In this document: in pieces, positions 1 through 8,047 of the stretch
Layout: every line of letters begins with the position of its first letter
Numbering within the stretch: position 1 is the first letter of the stretch
Source of the DNA: JAEUKA01 sp035328405
GTDB taxonomy: Bacteria; Myxococcota_A; Polyangia; Palsa-1104; JAEUJZ01
DNA length: 64,000 bases
NCBI GenBank assembly: GCA_035328405.1
Contig: DAOLIT010000009.1
Coordinates: 30,906-94,905 of the forward strand
Direction: 5' to 3'
Notes under the pieces: generated by a model
The model's database searches: none
What the model was told of the DNA's origin: nothing
What the model saw: the letters and a program-made list of their open reading frames with translations, nothing else
Made by a program: the position numbers and the translations under genes

Positions 1-245
1 TCTCCAAAACAGAGCCAACCCGAATCCGCCCGTTCGATGTCTTGGACCGGATGCAGGCACACTGCTTCGTGAAACAGCGTTCCACCGTTCCAAGTTGCCC
101 AAAATTCCCTAACCAACGGCGGGACCGAACCACCGACCCGCGCGACAAAGGCCGCAAACTCCTGCTCGTTCGCCGGAGCAGCCAACGAATGCACTCCAAC
201 GGGATGTCGAACCAGAGCGAGCCGTACCGTTTCAAAAAAAGGCAT
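1..245 (-). CDS. SMI1/KNR4 (SUKH)-like protein, 3' part cut by window edge
   Basis: Translating the minus strand from an ATG at 245 gives 81 residues with no stop before the window edge, so only the N-terminal part is visible. The stretch around residues 25-60 runs NEQEFAAFVARVGGSVPPLV, then an REFW segment and a WNGG turn. This is the pattern of SMI1/KNR4-like (SUKH) domains: an acidic helix, a 'lP..yr.fl' helix and an NGG turn. SUKH proteins are often immunity proteins for polymorphic toxins, but many have other or unknown roles and no toxin gene is visible here. It starts 38 bp after the double-FHA gene on the same strand, so it is probably the third gene of that operon. No clear Shine-Dalgarno sequence is visible. 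The family call is tentative because the domain is incomplete. Confidence 0.5.
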   Translation of the reverse strand, partial: MPFFETVRLALVRHPVGVHSLAAPANEQEFAAFVARVGGSVPPLVREFWATWNGGTLFHEAVCLHPVQDIERADSGWLCFG

Positions 246-283
246 GTTTGGGAAAAAATCGCGGGAAAACGCAGAAAACTCGG

Positions 284-1747
284 TTACTTGACGTGAGGAC
301 AAGGGCCAGCCATCCGGCCTTTGGTCTGCGCGTTTTTCAGCATCTTGATCGTATTGGTGCTGAGCTTTTCCGATCCAAGCCGTGCAGCAGCACACAACGT
401 CTCAAAACACTCGCGCCACATCGTTTTTTTGCAGAATTCCTCACCGCCCGGAATCATCTTGCCGCGCAGCATCGAGGTGAGTTCTGTCCGTTTTTTGCTG
501 TCTGACGGCATCGCATCGTAAATCCGCATCGCCGCCGAATATCCATCCGGGTTGTTTCTATCCAATTCGGTGATCACCTGGCGGTATTTGTCTTCTTCGT
601 CCATGGCTCGGCTGGCTTGCGCGCGGATTTGAATCCCCTCCAGGTTCGCCGGATCGATGTTCAGCCCGGCAGACACGAGTTCTTTTGCCTTGCCAAAATC
701 CGCTTTGCCGAGGGCTTCTTTCGCTGCTGCGATTTTCTCGGCTGCTTCGGCTTCTTTCTGTTTCAGTGCGTTGTCGATTTCCGCTTTCGATGCCCCCGAC
801 GGAATGACCAATTTTCCGACCAACAAAACCCACACCAGCGCCGTCGCAGCCGCCAGACCGAAAAACGCAGGTTTCACCCACGGCGGCAACGCTGCCGAGG
901 AACTGCCCTCGAAACCTTGATTCGACCTTGCGCCCCCGCCCGCTCCGTCGATGCGGAACGACAGTTCGCCAAAACGAACTGTGTCGCCCGGCCCGCACTG
1001 CGCCGCCGCGACCTTGCGACCATTCACATAGGTTCCGTTCGAGGAATTGAGATCCTCGACTTCGATGCGTCCACCGCCGAGCCGCTTGATCTTGGCGTGC
1101 TTGCGAGACATCGATTGGTCGTCCAAAACCAAACCGTTGCCCACTCCCCGCCCGACAGTCATCTCAGCGACGGGTGGCAAATCGAAAATCCGCCCGTTGA
1201 ACTGCCCGCCCTCTGCAATCAGGCGAACCATATCCACCGATGGCGTGGCGGGACCGGGACCCGACATGGGCATACCCACCATCGACGGTCCTGACATCGG
1301 CATCATGCCCGGCATCGCTTGCGACATCGGCTGAGGCATCATCCCAGACATTTGGCCCGGCATTTGGCCCATCGGCATTCCGCCGGGCATTCCCATCGGC
1401 ATTCCCATCTGCATCGGCGGCATGCCCATTTGCGGTTGCCCCATCATCAGCGGTTCGACCGTGATGCGAAACTCCGCAATCTCGACATTCACGCCAGGCC
1501 CGATCGGAACCGGCGCATTCGGTTGAATGCGTGCGCCGTTGACGAGGACGCCATTGGCGCTGCCCTCATCAATGATGGCGGCACCTGTGTGATCCACGCG
1601 GATTTTGCAGTGCCGTCGGGAAACACTCGCGGATTGCAAAACGAGCCCGCGGTCCCCATCGCGACCGATGGTCACTTCGCCCGCGTCGATCTCCCTACGG
1701 GCGATTTCGCGGCCTTCACGGGTATGAGTGGCGATGATTCTCCACAC
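284..1747 (-). CDS. Double FHA-domain membrane protein with TPR-like tail
   Basis: 487 residues from a GTG start. FHA domain 1 lies at about residues 24-97 (GR at 28-29, SRRH at 43-46). A linker of about 70 residues (100-168) is extremely rich in Met, Gly and Pro, and FHA domain 2 is at about 172-266 (GR 199-200, SRKHAKI, NSSNGTYVNGR). A single hydrophobic segment follows at about 291-313. The last 170 residues are helical and TPR-like, with repeated Ala/Lys-rich helices. FHA domains bind phosphothreonine peptides, so the protein likely sits in the inner membrane as a phospho-dependent adaptor, with the FHA domains in the cytoplasm and the helical tail across the membrane. It follows the FHA-CpaF-like gene by 22 bp and is probably co-transcribed. 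Domain calls are confident; the physiological role is unknown. Confidence 0.85.
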   Translation of the reverse strand: MWRIIATHTREGREIARREIDAGEVTIGRDGDRGLVLQSASVSRRHCKIRVDHTGAAIIDEGSANGVLVNGARIQPNAPVPIGPGVNVEIAEFRITVEPLMMGQPQMGMPPMQMGMPMGMPGGMPMGQMPGQMSGMMPQPMSQAMPGMMPMSGPSMVGMPMSGPGPATPSVDMVRLIAEGGQFNGRIFDLPPVAEMTVGRGVGNGLVLDDQSMSRKHAKIKRLGGGRIEVEDLNSSNGTYVNGRKVAAAQCGPGDTVRFGELSFRIDGAGGGARSNQGFEGSSSAALPPWVKPAFFGLAAATALVWVLLVGKLVIPSGASKAEIDNALKQKEAEAAEKIAAAKEALGKADFGKAKELVSAGLNIDPANLEGIQIRAQASRAMDEEDKYRQVITELDRNNPDGYSAAMRIYDAMPSDSKKRTELTSMLRGKMIPGGEEFCKKTMWRECFETLCAAARLGSEKLSTNTIKMLKNAQTKGRMAGPCPHVK

Positions 1748-1769
1748 TGAAGATCAACCTAGCAGGGGG

Positions 1770-3926
1770 TTATCCCGCAAAAGCGGGCACATGGCCAGTG
1801 GCCACAAACTGACCGTCGCCACCCTCGGGTTTGAACGTAAAGACGGGGATCAAATCGATGCCCCCCTCTTCGGCCAGTGTAACTTCAGAAATCTCCATGA
1901 CGCGATAGGCTCCAGCGGCAGTCCGACCGACATGTACCGCGAGGTTTACCGCATTTGCAAGCTCCTCGCGCAAAGCCTTGCGACTTGGCGATTCTCCCGA
2001 CAAACGGGCGAGCGATTCCAACCGCCCAAGTGCTTCGCGCGCCGACGCGGCATCCACACCTACAACCACACCCTGCCCCCCAGCCAGACACGCCGCTACA
2101 TCGAACGCCTCTGGCCCCCGCACGTCGGTGATGAGCAAATGGTCCGGGTGCATCCGAACCGCTTGGCCGATCACTTGCCGCATTTCCGGGCCCCGCGCGA
2201 ACAAACCAATCCAGGCCGAGTTTGTTCCCGACAAATCCAGTTCGCTGACCGGCTCGACCGTGATCACTCGAGAGCCCGCTGCCGTTGCTCCGCCCAGCGC
2301 CCCGAGCATCACCAACCGACCATATCCCGACACCACCAAATTGCGCCGTTCCCGCATGCAGACTTCCAAAAATTCCGACATCGCACCGGACAGCACATTC
2401 TGGTTCACCAAATCGCCCAGCCGCCCCCCGCTTTTCCGCACACGCTTGAGCACCAGCGACGGTACACGAGCCTGCGGTGGCAACGCAGCCTGAAGAAGCA
2501 CGCCGCTCTCCAAACGCATTTCCAGAAGGCCTTGATCGAATTTCCCAGCAGATTTGCCGATCAACCGCCGAATCGCGCGCTGAACGGCTTGCGGCGACGA
2601 GAACATCCGCTCGCTCAAGCTTTGGCCCGTGCCCCGATCCACAAAAATCCGATCGTGTCCCGCGACCGCCACTTCAAACACCGTCTCGTCCTGGAGAAGT
2701 TCCTCCAGCGGACCCGTGCCCGTCAGTTCTGCCATCGCCTGTTTCACCAGGCCCTCGGATTCGAGGCCCACCGGCAGCGGTGCCGCTTTTTCCGTTTGTT
2801 CTTTGACGACGCGCTCAAGCCGTGTGGACGCATCCGAAAGTTGTTCCGGCGAAGCGTTTTGCAACGACAGTTGTTCCAGCGTTTTCGTCACCACTTGGCT
2901 CAGCACCTCGAAAAGGCGCTTACGCTGTGGATCGTCGCTGGCGATGGTTGCCGGGGAAGTCGGACGCGGCACCGCAGACGGACGGACAAGCGGTCTCGCC
3001 GCCACAGGCGGTGCCGATGAAGCCGGTCTCGAGAGCGCCGGACGAGGGGGCAAACCACCCGAGCTTGGCAAGATCGGGCCCGTCGCCGGCAAAATCGAAC
3101 CGGACGGGGGCAAAATGGATGCGGACGGTGCTGCCAAAGGCGGATTCGACGACGCGCTCGGACTCGCCGGACCCGGTGTCGCAGCAGACGGGGAAGCGGT
3201 CAAAGACGGAGGCGGAAGTTTCGCAGCGGGTGCGTCGCCTCCCATCATCGTCGCCTTGTCAGAAATTCGATCTGGAGAAAGCACTGGTTTGTCGAGCGGT
3301 GATGCACCCGGCGCTCTGTCTCCAAACAATTTTTGAATTTTCTCGTCTCGGAGTGCTTCGTTGGAAACGGTGGGCCGTGCGTCTTCTCCGCCAGGCAGTC
3401 GGCTCAGAGGCCGGCCACCAACCGGTGGAAGTGGCGGTTTCGATGGTGGGCGCACCGCCGGAGTTTCGCCTTTGTCGCCGTCTGCAATGGCATCTCCCAT
3501 CGGCATGTCCATGCTCGTGGGTTCTGCTTTCAACGGCAGCGGTGGCAACGGACGACGCGGTGGTGGCGGCGGTGCTGTGCGAGGCGCGCCATCTGCTGCA
3601 CCATCCACATCCGATGCCGAACTGGCTGCAGCCCCGGTGCCTTCCTCAATCGAGATGATGTAGTCGCCGACGTACACCTTGTCCGAGCCCTTGATGACAA
3701 GCGGCCCGGTGATCTTGCGACCGTTCACAAACGTGCCATTGGTGCTCTTTAGATCGACAACGATGAACTTGCCGTCTTTGAACACGATGCGCGAATGGCG
3801 CTTCGAGATGTTGTTGCGCGCCAACACGATGTCGTTGCCTGCAACTCGGCCGATGGTGATCTCGGGGCGATCGAACTCCATTCGCTTGGTTTCGCCGCCC
3901 TTCTCGCTGATCAGGATGGAGAACAT
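1770..3926 (-). CDS. FHA domain fused to a degenerate CpaF-like secretion ATPase
   Basis: 718 residues. An N-terminal FHA domain (about 20-95; GR 26-27, SKRHSRI 41-47, NGTFVNG 63-69) is followed by about 230 residues of Pro/Ser/Ala-rich linker, then a CpaF/T2SSE-like module from about 330 to 690. CpaF proteins are hexameric ATPases of Tad pili and related secretion systems. Here the P-loop position reads SGYGRLVMLGALGG (533-546), without the GxxxxGK[ST] Lys and Ser/Thr. The Walker B region keeps an acidic residue (LLITDVRG, 597-604), and the following HANS-type segment reads GVDAAS. ATP hydrolysis therefore looks unlikely, and a structural or regulatory pseudo-ATPase is inferred. No pilin, TadB/C or secretin gene is nearby. 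The start has an AAGGAG about 11 bp upstream. It heads the three-gene minus-strand operon. Confidence 0.85.
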   Translation of the reverse strand: MFSILISEKGGETKRMEFDRPEITIGRVAGNDIVLARNNISKRHSRIVFKDGKFIVVDLKSTNGTFVNGRKITGPLVIKGSDKVYVGDYIISIEEGTGAAASSASDVDGAADGAPRTAPPPPPRRPLPPLPLKAEPTSMDMPMGDAIADGDKGETPAVRPPSKPPLPPVGGRPLSRLPGGEDARPTVSNEALRDEKIQKLFGDRAPGASPLDKPVLSPDRISDKATMMGGDAPAAKLPPPSLTASPSAATPGPASPSASSNPPLAAPSASILPPSGSILPATGPILPSSGGLPPRPALSRPASSAPPVAARPLVRPSAVPRPTSPATIASDDPQRKRLFEVLSQVVTKTLEQLSLQNASPEQLSDASTRLERVVKEQTEKAAPLPVGLESEGLVKQAMAELTGTGPLEELLQDETVFEVAVAGHDRIFVDRGTGQSLSERMFSSPQAVQRAIRRLIGKSAGKFDQGLLEMRLESGVLLQAALPPQARVPSLVLKRVRKSGGRLGDLVNQNVLSGAMSEFLEVCMRERRNLVVSGYGRLVMLGALGGATAAGSRVITVEPVSELDLSGTNSAWIGLFARGPEMRQVIGQAVRMHPDHLLITDVRGPEAFDVAACLAGGQGVVVGVDAASAREALGRLESLARLSGESPSRKALREELANAVNLAVHVGRTAAGAYRVMEISEVTLAEEGGIDLIPVFTFKPEGGDGQFVATGHVPAFAG

Positions 3927-3966
3927 CTCTTCGCATGCTCCTTGGAGGGTTCTTTGCTCTCGAGCA

Positions 3967-3997
3967 ACGGCCCAAAAGGCCGTGCGATAACTTATCG
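3967..3997. promoter_or_regulatory. Two adjacent inverted repeats upstream of the FHA operon
   Basis: Two dyads lie 41-71 bp upstream of the FHA-CpaF-like start codon. ACGGCC-CAAAA-GGCCGT spans 3967-3983. CGATAA-C-TTATCG spans 3985-3997 and is a perfect 6-bp-arm palindrome with a 1-bp centre. The second has the symmetry expected of an operator for a dimeric repressor. No regulator gene is adjacent, so the binding protein is unknown. Confidence 0.4.
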
Positions 3998-4084
3998 TTT
4001 CCGACGCTGACAGGTCAAGCTATTTTCCCAGAGAGACAGGGTTTTTGCGCGCACAGCATCGGGGATCTGGATATCGGTTTTTTC

Positions 4085-4118
4085 CATATCGGGTTCATAT
4101 CGGGTGCATATCTGGGTT
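4085..4118. repeat. Three tandem 11-bp repeats (CATATCGGGTT-type)
   Basis: The units are catatcgggtt (4085-4095), catatcgggtg (4096-4106) and catatctgggtt (4107-4118, with one extra base). They lie in the 433-bp gap between the two divergent genes at 3926 and 4360. I see no gene in this gap. A period of 11 bp is close to one helical turn. Confidence 0.7.
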
Positions 4119-4359
4119 CATTTGCGTTTGCCCGAACGGAATGGCGGCATGCGCGCTTGGTTTCGATGCTTTCACAATACCGCAACCCGTTGCGACGATG
4201 ACAGTTTCTCTTCCCCAATGAAATCAAGCCCAAATGAAGGATAAACCCCGACTTTGCCGCCTGCTGTGGGTAGCCACCAGACACAGATACATACACGCAC
4301 ATGCCAGCGAGCCTCTTATCCATAAAAGCAAGCGACGCGACGTGTTATCTTGTCTCTCC

Positions 4360-5046
4360 ATGAGCATTTATATGAAGTCTGATACGCACACCGACATGCG
4401 CCCAAGCCAAAGCCAAGGGCTTTTCCTTCGCCCTTTCCTAGGCTGGATTCTCGGGTGCGTGTGTTTGTTGTGGGCACTTTCGGACGCAACCGCCGCCCCA
4501 AAGTACTTCATCAAAATCCGAGAGACAGAAATTGCGCCCGGCGTGGACAAGACCACACCCACCTCCGATGCGTCGAACAAAACAGCAACTCAAGAAACGA
4601 CAGCAGCGCACTATGTCAAACAGGTTTTAACCGAAACCCTGCAAAAACAACCCGAAGTTACTTTGGAACTAGAAAGCCCGTTGGACAATGCAGAGGCGGT
4701 CAAAGCTGAATGCAAGCGGAAAGGTCTGCGCGCGTTTGAATTTGCTGTACGCGTATTGAGGATGGAACGAACGGTCAAACCGCCTCAAACCGGGAAACGA
4801 TTTCGCAATTTGGAACAAATTGTGAAACTGTCCGTGGTTGGAACAACTCTGCCGGAAGGCTTGCTCGCGGTGGGAGGCGATGGAGAATCGACGATTCAAA
4901 TCGAAATCGGCGAGCGCGTCACTCCTGGGCAAGAACGCGAAGTATTTGAAGAGTCTGTCAAAGACGCGGTAGAGCAAGCAGTACGACAAGGCATGCTGAA
5001 ATTGTCCCAACCTGTTGCCAAGCAGAAGCGCGAAAAACGCAAATAA
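4360..5046 (+). CDS. Exported hypothetical protein
   Basis: 228 residues from the ATG at 4360; in-frame ATGs at 4372 and 4396 are also possible. A Sec-type signal follows (hydrophobic FLGWILGCVCLLWAL, then a cleavage-like DATAA-P). The mature part is about 185 residues, mixed alpha/beta and hydrophilic, ending in a very basic tail (KQKREKRK). A segment around ETLQKQPEVTLELESPLDNA, followed by a predicted helix and several beta-like strands, resembles small periplasmic proteins often called hypothetical in Myxococcota, but I cannot name a family. It stands alone between the FHA operon, which is divergent, and the radical SAM gene, which is convergent. Its stop codon lies inside the first unit of an 11-bp tandem repeat. 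Confidence 0.65.
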   Translation: MSIYMKSDTHTDMRPSQSQGLFLRPFLGWILGCVCLLWALSDATAAPKYFIKIRETEIAPGVDKTTPTSDASNKTATQETTAAHYVKQVLTETLQKQPEVTLELESPLDNAEAVKAECKRKGLRAFEFAVRVLRMERTVKPPQTGKRFRNLEQIVKLSVVGTTLPEGLLAVGGDGESTIQIEIGERVTPGQEREVFEESVKDAVEQAVRQGMLKLSQPVAKQKREKRK

Positions 5047-5073
5047 AACGCAAATAAAACGCAAATAAAACGC
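5041..5073. repeat. Three perfect 11-bp tandem repeats over a stop codon
   Basis: aaataaaacgc is repeated three times with no mismatch (5041-5051, 5052-5062, 5063-5073). The TAA stop of the upstream gene is inside the first unit, so in that frame the repeat supplies three successive stop codons. The radical SAM gene ends 14 bp further on. Confidence 0.8.
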
Positions 5074-5087
5074 CAAGGGCCAACGGG

Positions 5088-6284
5088 TTATTTGTGCATT
5101 GGTGGGGAGGGCGGCAGGACGGGGAGTCGGCGGACGGGTTTGGATGGTTTTTTCCACCGTTTTATCCACGTTCGCAAAGAACCCAGCAGCGCAAAACGCA
5201 CAAGTTGAAAGCGGTTCATGAGCGCAAAACGACCCAGCTCGCACCCTTCACACGCTTTTGGAAGCACGCCGCGTGCAAGTTCGTCTGCCATGGCTTGGCG
5301 ACGCGACAAAATGTCGGCGAGTGGGTCCGCCCCAAGCTGCCCCAGGCCGTGGCGGGTGGTGTCTTTGATCATGCAGCAGGCCGTGGTTTGCCCCTGGTGG
5401 TTGACATACAGGCCGGCATCCAGCCACGGACACCGACGCTTTCCCGGTACGAACGACGCCATGAGTTCGTCGTAAAACCCGCGCACCGCCAGCCGTTCTT
5501 TGTTCTTTTTGATCCGGGCCAACCGGCGGTCGAGGCGAAACTTCACCCACAGCTCGTCCACCTCGTCTTGGGACAGGGCTTGGTTTTGCATCGCTTGCGG
5601 GTAGTTCTTTTGGTACTCGGGCATCAGCGACAGCGGCTGGAGCGTGACGCCTCCGTCGAGCCCCAGCTCGTCATACAGCGAAAGAAGGTGGGGGAGGGCC
5701 GCCTGCGTGTCTTTGAGGACGGTAATGGACAGCCCGACGATGGGTCGATCGAGTCCTTTTGTCCGGCGAGCGGACAGGAGCGTCTTGAGTCCCGAGAGCA
5801 CCTTCTCGAATTTGCCGCCACGGATGCGCTGAAACGTCTCGGGATCGGCGCTTTCCATCGAAACGGAGACTTTTTCGACCCCCAAAGCGGTCAGCTTGTC
5901 CGCAACGTCTGGGCCGAGCAGGCTTCCGTTGGTGATAAGCGACACCTTGATGGACCGGGCGCGCAGGGCGGCAACCATGTCGAGCACCTGCGGATGCAGC
6001 AGCGACTCGCCTTCTCCTTGTAGCTCGACATGCTCGACATGCGGGGCGGCGGACAAAAGCGTCTGAAACTGCGCGAGCGGCAAGTCTTTTTGCGGCATCG
6101 ATCGCCCGGCGCAAAAACCGCACGTGAAATTGCAGCGCGTCGTCGGCTCGATCTGGAGAAAGCGCAAGGGAAGCATCGGAATACGATACCAAGACAACCA
6201 GACCCGTTTTTCCCGAACTCGTGCATGGGAGAGAAAGTCCTGCCAGGAACGGCTTGCGCACAGAGCGCGGGGTCGTTTGCGCAT
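5088..6284 (-). CDS. Radical SAM/SPASM-type protein
   Basis: 398 residues. The CxxxCxxC [4Fe-4S]-SAM motif is CNFTCGFC at about residues 50-57, preceded by IEPTTR as in SPASM-family enzymes. It is followed by a GEGE-type strand (ELQGEGESLLHP) and an ITNGS strand that shape the SAM barrel. The C-terminal third has Cys clusters (CPW, TTACCM, CEGCELG) consistent with a SPASM/twitch auxiliary-cluster domain. Such enzymes modify peptides or proteins, or act in cofactor and lipid chemistry; no precursor-peptide gene is adjacent, so the substrate is unknown. An internal Met at residue 37 (start at 6176), directly before LPLRFLQIEP, would suit the family better than the upstream start, and neither start has a convincing ribosome site. 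The next minus-strand gene upstream is the hemerythrin-like gene. Confidence 0.85.
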   Translation of the reverse strand: MRKRPRALCASRSWQDFLSHARVREKRVWLSWYRIPMLPLRFLQIEPTTRCNFTCGFCAGRSMPQKDLPLAQFQTLLSAAPHVEHVELQGEGESLLHPQVLDMVAALRARSIKVSLITNGSLLGPDVADKLTALGVEKVSVSMESADPETFQRIRGGKFEKVLSGLKTLLSARRTKGLDRPIVGLSITVLKDTQAALPHLLSLYDELGLDGGVTLQPLSLMPEYQKNYPQAMQNQALSQDEVDELWVKFRLDRRLARIKKNKERLAVRGFYDELMASFVPGKRRCPWLDAGLYVNHQGQTTACCMIKDTTRHGLGQLGADPLADILSRRQAMADELARGVLPKACEGCELGRFALMNRFQLVRFALLGSLRTWIKRWKKPSKPVRRLPVLPPSPPMHK

Positions 6285-6335
6285 CCCATGTGGATGGGCG
6301 GTAGGGTTGGTGGGCGAAAAGCAAACGCGGCGAGG

Positions 6336-6875
6336 TCAGGATCGGCGGGCGCGCATCGCCAGGGCCAATTCGACCTGGGCGTCTTTGGACAAATACGCGC
6401 GCAGAAGCGGAAACAGGCTTTGCTCTTCGGCCAGAAGATGCGGCGGCAGCAAGGACGACAATCGCAAGGTCAACAAGCTCAACGCTTCGCGAGACTGCGA
6501 AAGCGTGTGGGGGTCCGACGCAAGTTCTTGCCAGTACGAAAGCGCCTGCTCGACGACCGGTTCGATCAGCCTGTGCTCCTCTTGCATCGTAAGGAGCGTG
6601 CGGGTTTCATCTGGCGACAACCGAACGCCCGACAGCGCGGGAACGAGCAGCTCGTCCTCATCTTGAATGTGCAACGGGAGCGCCCTACCGAAATAGCGAG
6701 ACAGCCGAGACGCCGCTTCAGAAATTTCGGCTGGCAACGGCGATCCACTGTTCAAAAGACGCGCTGCGATCTGAAGGTGCGTCCGAATCCGTTCGTGGCA
6801 CGCAACCAGCATCGCCACCGGATCGTTTTCTTGTTGTTGGTCTGTGTTTGTCTGCGAACGGATTTGAAACAGCAT
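6336..6875 (-). CDS. Hemerythrin-like (HHE) protein
   Basis: 179 residues, all alpha. It has the spaced His/Glu ligands of a hemerythrin HHE domain: ACHERIRTH near residues 26-34, LHIQDEDEL near 67-75, EEHRLIEP near 98-105 and HLLAEEQSLFPLL near 145-157. The fold is a four-helix bundle holding a non-haem diiron centre that binds O2, NO or iron; in bacteria such proteins serve in oxygen/NO sensing or iron handling. There is no signal peptide, so it is cytoplasmic. It lies 51 bp downstream of the OmpA pair on the same strand and could be the last gene of that operon, though no functional link is evident. Confidence 0.85.
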   Translation of the reverse strand: MLFQIRSQTNTDQQQENDPVAMLVACHERIRTHLQIAARLLNSGSPLPAEISEAASRLSRYFGRALPLHIQDEDELLVPALSGVRLSPDETRTLLTMQEEHRLIEPVVEQALSYWQELASDPHTLSQSREALSLLTLRLSSLLPPHLLAEEQSLFPLLRAYLSKDAQVELALAMRARRS

Positions 6876-6926
6876 CGTGTGTGGCGTGAAGTTCTGCGGA
6901 CGACTTCTGAGAGAAAGGCGGAACCG

Positions 6927-8033
6927 CTACCGAGCCCCTGCAGGCTTTTGTCCGGCGGCTGGCTGGGCGGGTTTGGTGGTGGTTGCCGCTGGCTGGGCGG
7001 GTTTGGCACCAGTTGCCGCGGGTTTGGCACCAGTTGCCGCTGGCTGGGCGGGTTTGGCACCGGCCTTTTGCGGTGTCTTCGCGCCCCCTTTTTGGGGTGC
7101 CTTCTTGTAGGGAGGCAGGTTTGCCCCGCGACGCTGGCCTTCGGTCTGTGCGCACAGCGTCACGTCCTGGGAAAACATGAACTGCACCCGGCGATTCTTG
7201 TCGTCCTCTGGACTGAGCACTTGGGGACAGAGCCCGCCCCACCCGCGCACGCCGCCTGGTGCAATCCGATTGGGCGGCAAACCAGCCTGGAGAAGCGCCT
7301 GCTCAACGGCTCTGGCGCGGCTCTGGGACAGTTTCAGCCGTTCGGGCGGATTGCCGTTTGCCTCGGATGGCGCGGTGTGGCCCTCGATGCGGATCATCTC
7401 GCCTTCGGGCAACTTCTTGAGTTCCACGACCGCGCGGGCGAGTTTCTGTTTGTTGTCTTCGCTCACTTCCCCGGCGTTCTTGTCAAAGATGACACCGAAG
7501 TCGTTGGGGCAATTGATGAAGGGCGTACAGGAACAATCCTTGCCCGGCGTGCAGTGCCGACAATTGTCTCCCTGGCAGGGGCAGTTTTTTCCTGGCGTGC
7601 AGAAGTCCGCCCGAAGCGGAGGCCGAGCCGGACAATTGAGACCCGGTGTGCACGCGCAATTTTTGCCCGGCACACAAGGACAATTCACACCGGGCGTACA
7701 GGCGCAATCCTTGCCGGGCGTACACGGACAATCCTTGCCAGGCGTGCAGCACACCTTGCCATCCTTGGTGTTGGGTGCCTGAGCCGGTGTCATCGGCGCG
7801 GGCATTCGCCCAGACCCAAACTCATCGACGGGGTAGTTGACAGGTGGAGCCGTCGGTGCCGCCATGGGCTCCGCTCTGCCAGAAGCGCCTTGCGTTTGCG
7901 CGCTCACCTGTGTCGCCGCAAGCAGCGAAAACGAAACCGCAACAAGCCCAGCACAGAAACTGGCCCACCGCGTGATTGCTGGCTGATTGACCCGAACTTG
8001 CCACATCGCCATTTCTCTCTGTTTCCCTTTCAT
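6927..8033 (-). CDS. OmpA-domain protein with CxC-TPG repeats and AKP-rich tail
   Basis: 368 residues from the ATG at 8033, chosen because GAGGAC lies 5 bp upstream and the start falls 14 bp after the previous stop. Order: signal peptide (cleavage near VSAQ), a Pro/Ala linker, then about nine Cys-rich units of the type CTPGKDC-C covering about 100 residues. An OmpA/MotB-like domain follows (IRIEGHTA, SQSRARAVEQAL, NRRVQF), and the last 65 residues are a low-complexity Ala/Lys/Pro/Gln repeat. OmpA-like domains bind peptidoglycan non-covalently. The Cys units could form disulfide or metal-linked rigid rods, which is inference. It is almost certainly co-transcribed with the larger OmpA gene upstream, which carries the same repeats, so the two likely arose by duplication. 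Confidence 0.85.
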   Translation of the reverse strand: MKGKQREMAMWQVRVNQPAITRWASFCAGLVAVSFSLLAATQVSAQTQGASGRAEPMAAPTAPPVNYPVDEFGSGRMPAPMTPAQAPNTKDGKVCCTPGKDCPCTPGKDCACTPGVNCPCVPGKNCACTPGLNCPARPPLRADFCTPGKNCPCQGDNCRHCTPGKDCSCTPFINCPNDFGVIFDKNAGEVSEDNKQKLARAVVELKKLPEGEMIRIEGHTAPSEANGNPPERLKLSQSRARAVEQALLQAGLPPNRIAPGGVRGWGGLCPQVLSPEDDKNRRVQFMFSQDVTLCAQTEGQRRGANLPPYKKAPQKGGAKTPQKAGAKPAQPAATGAKPAATGAKPAQPAATTTKPAQPAAGQKPAGAR

Positions 8034-8047
8034 CGCGTCCTCAACTG

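Noticed and set aside
1728..3020. 430-codon plus-strand open frame over the FHA operon
   Set aside because: Antisense to the CpaF-like gene, which has clear domains; no domain or start signal of its own.
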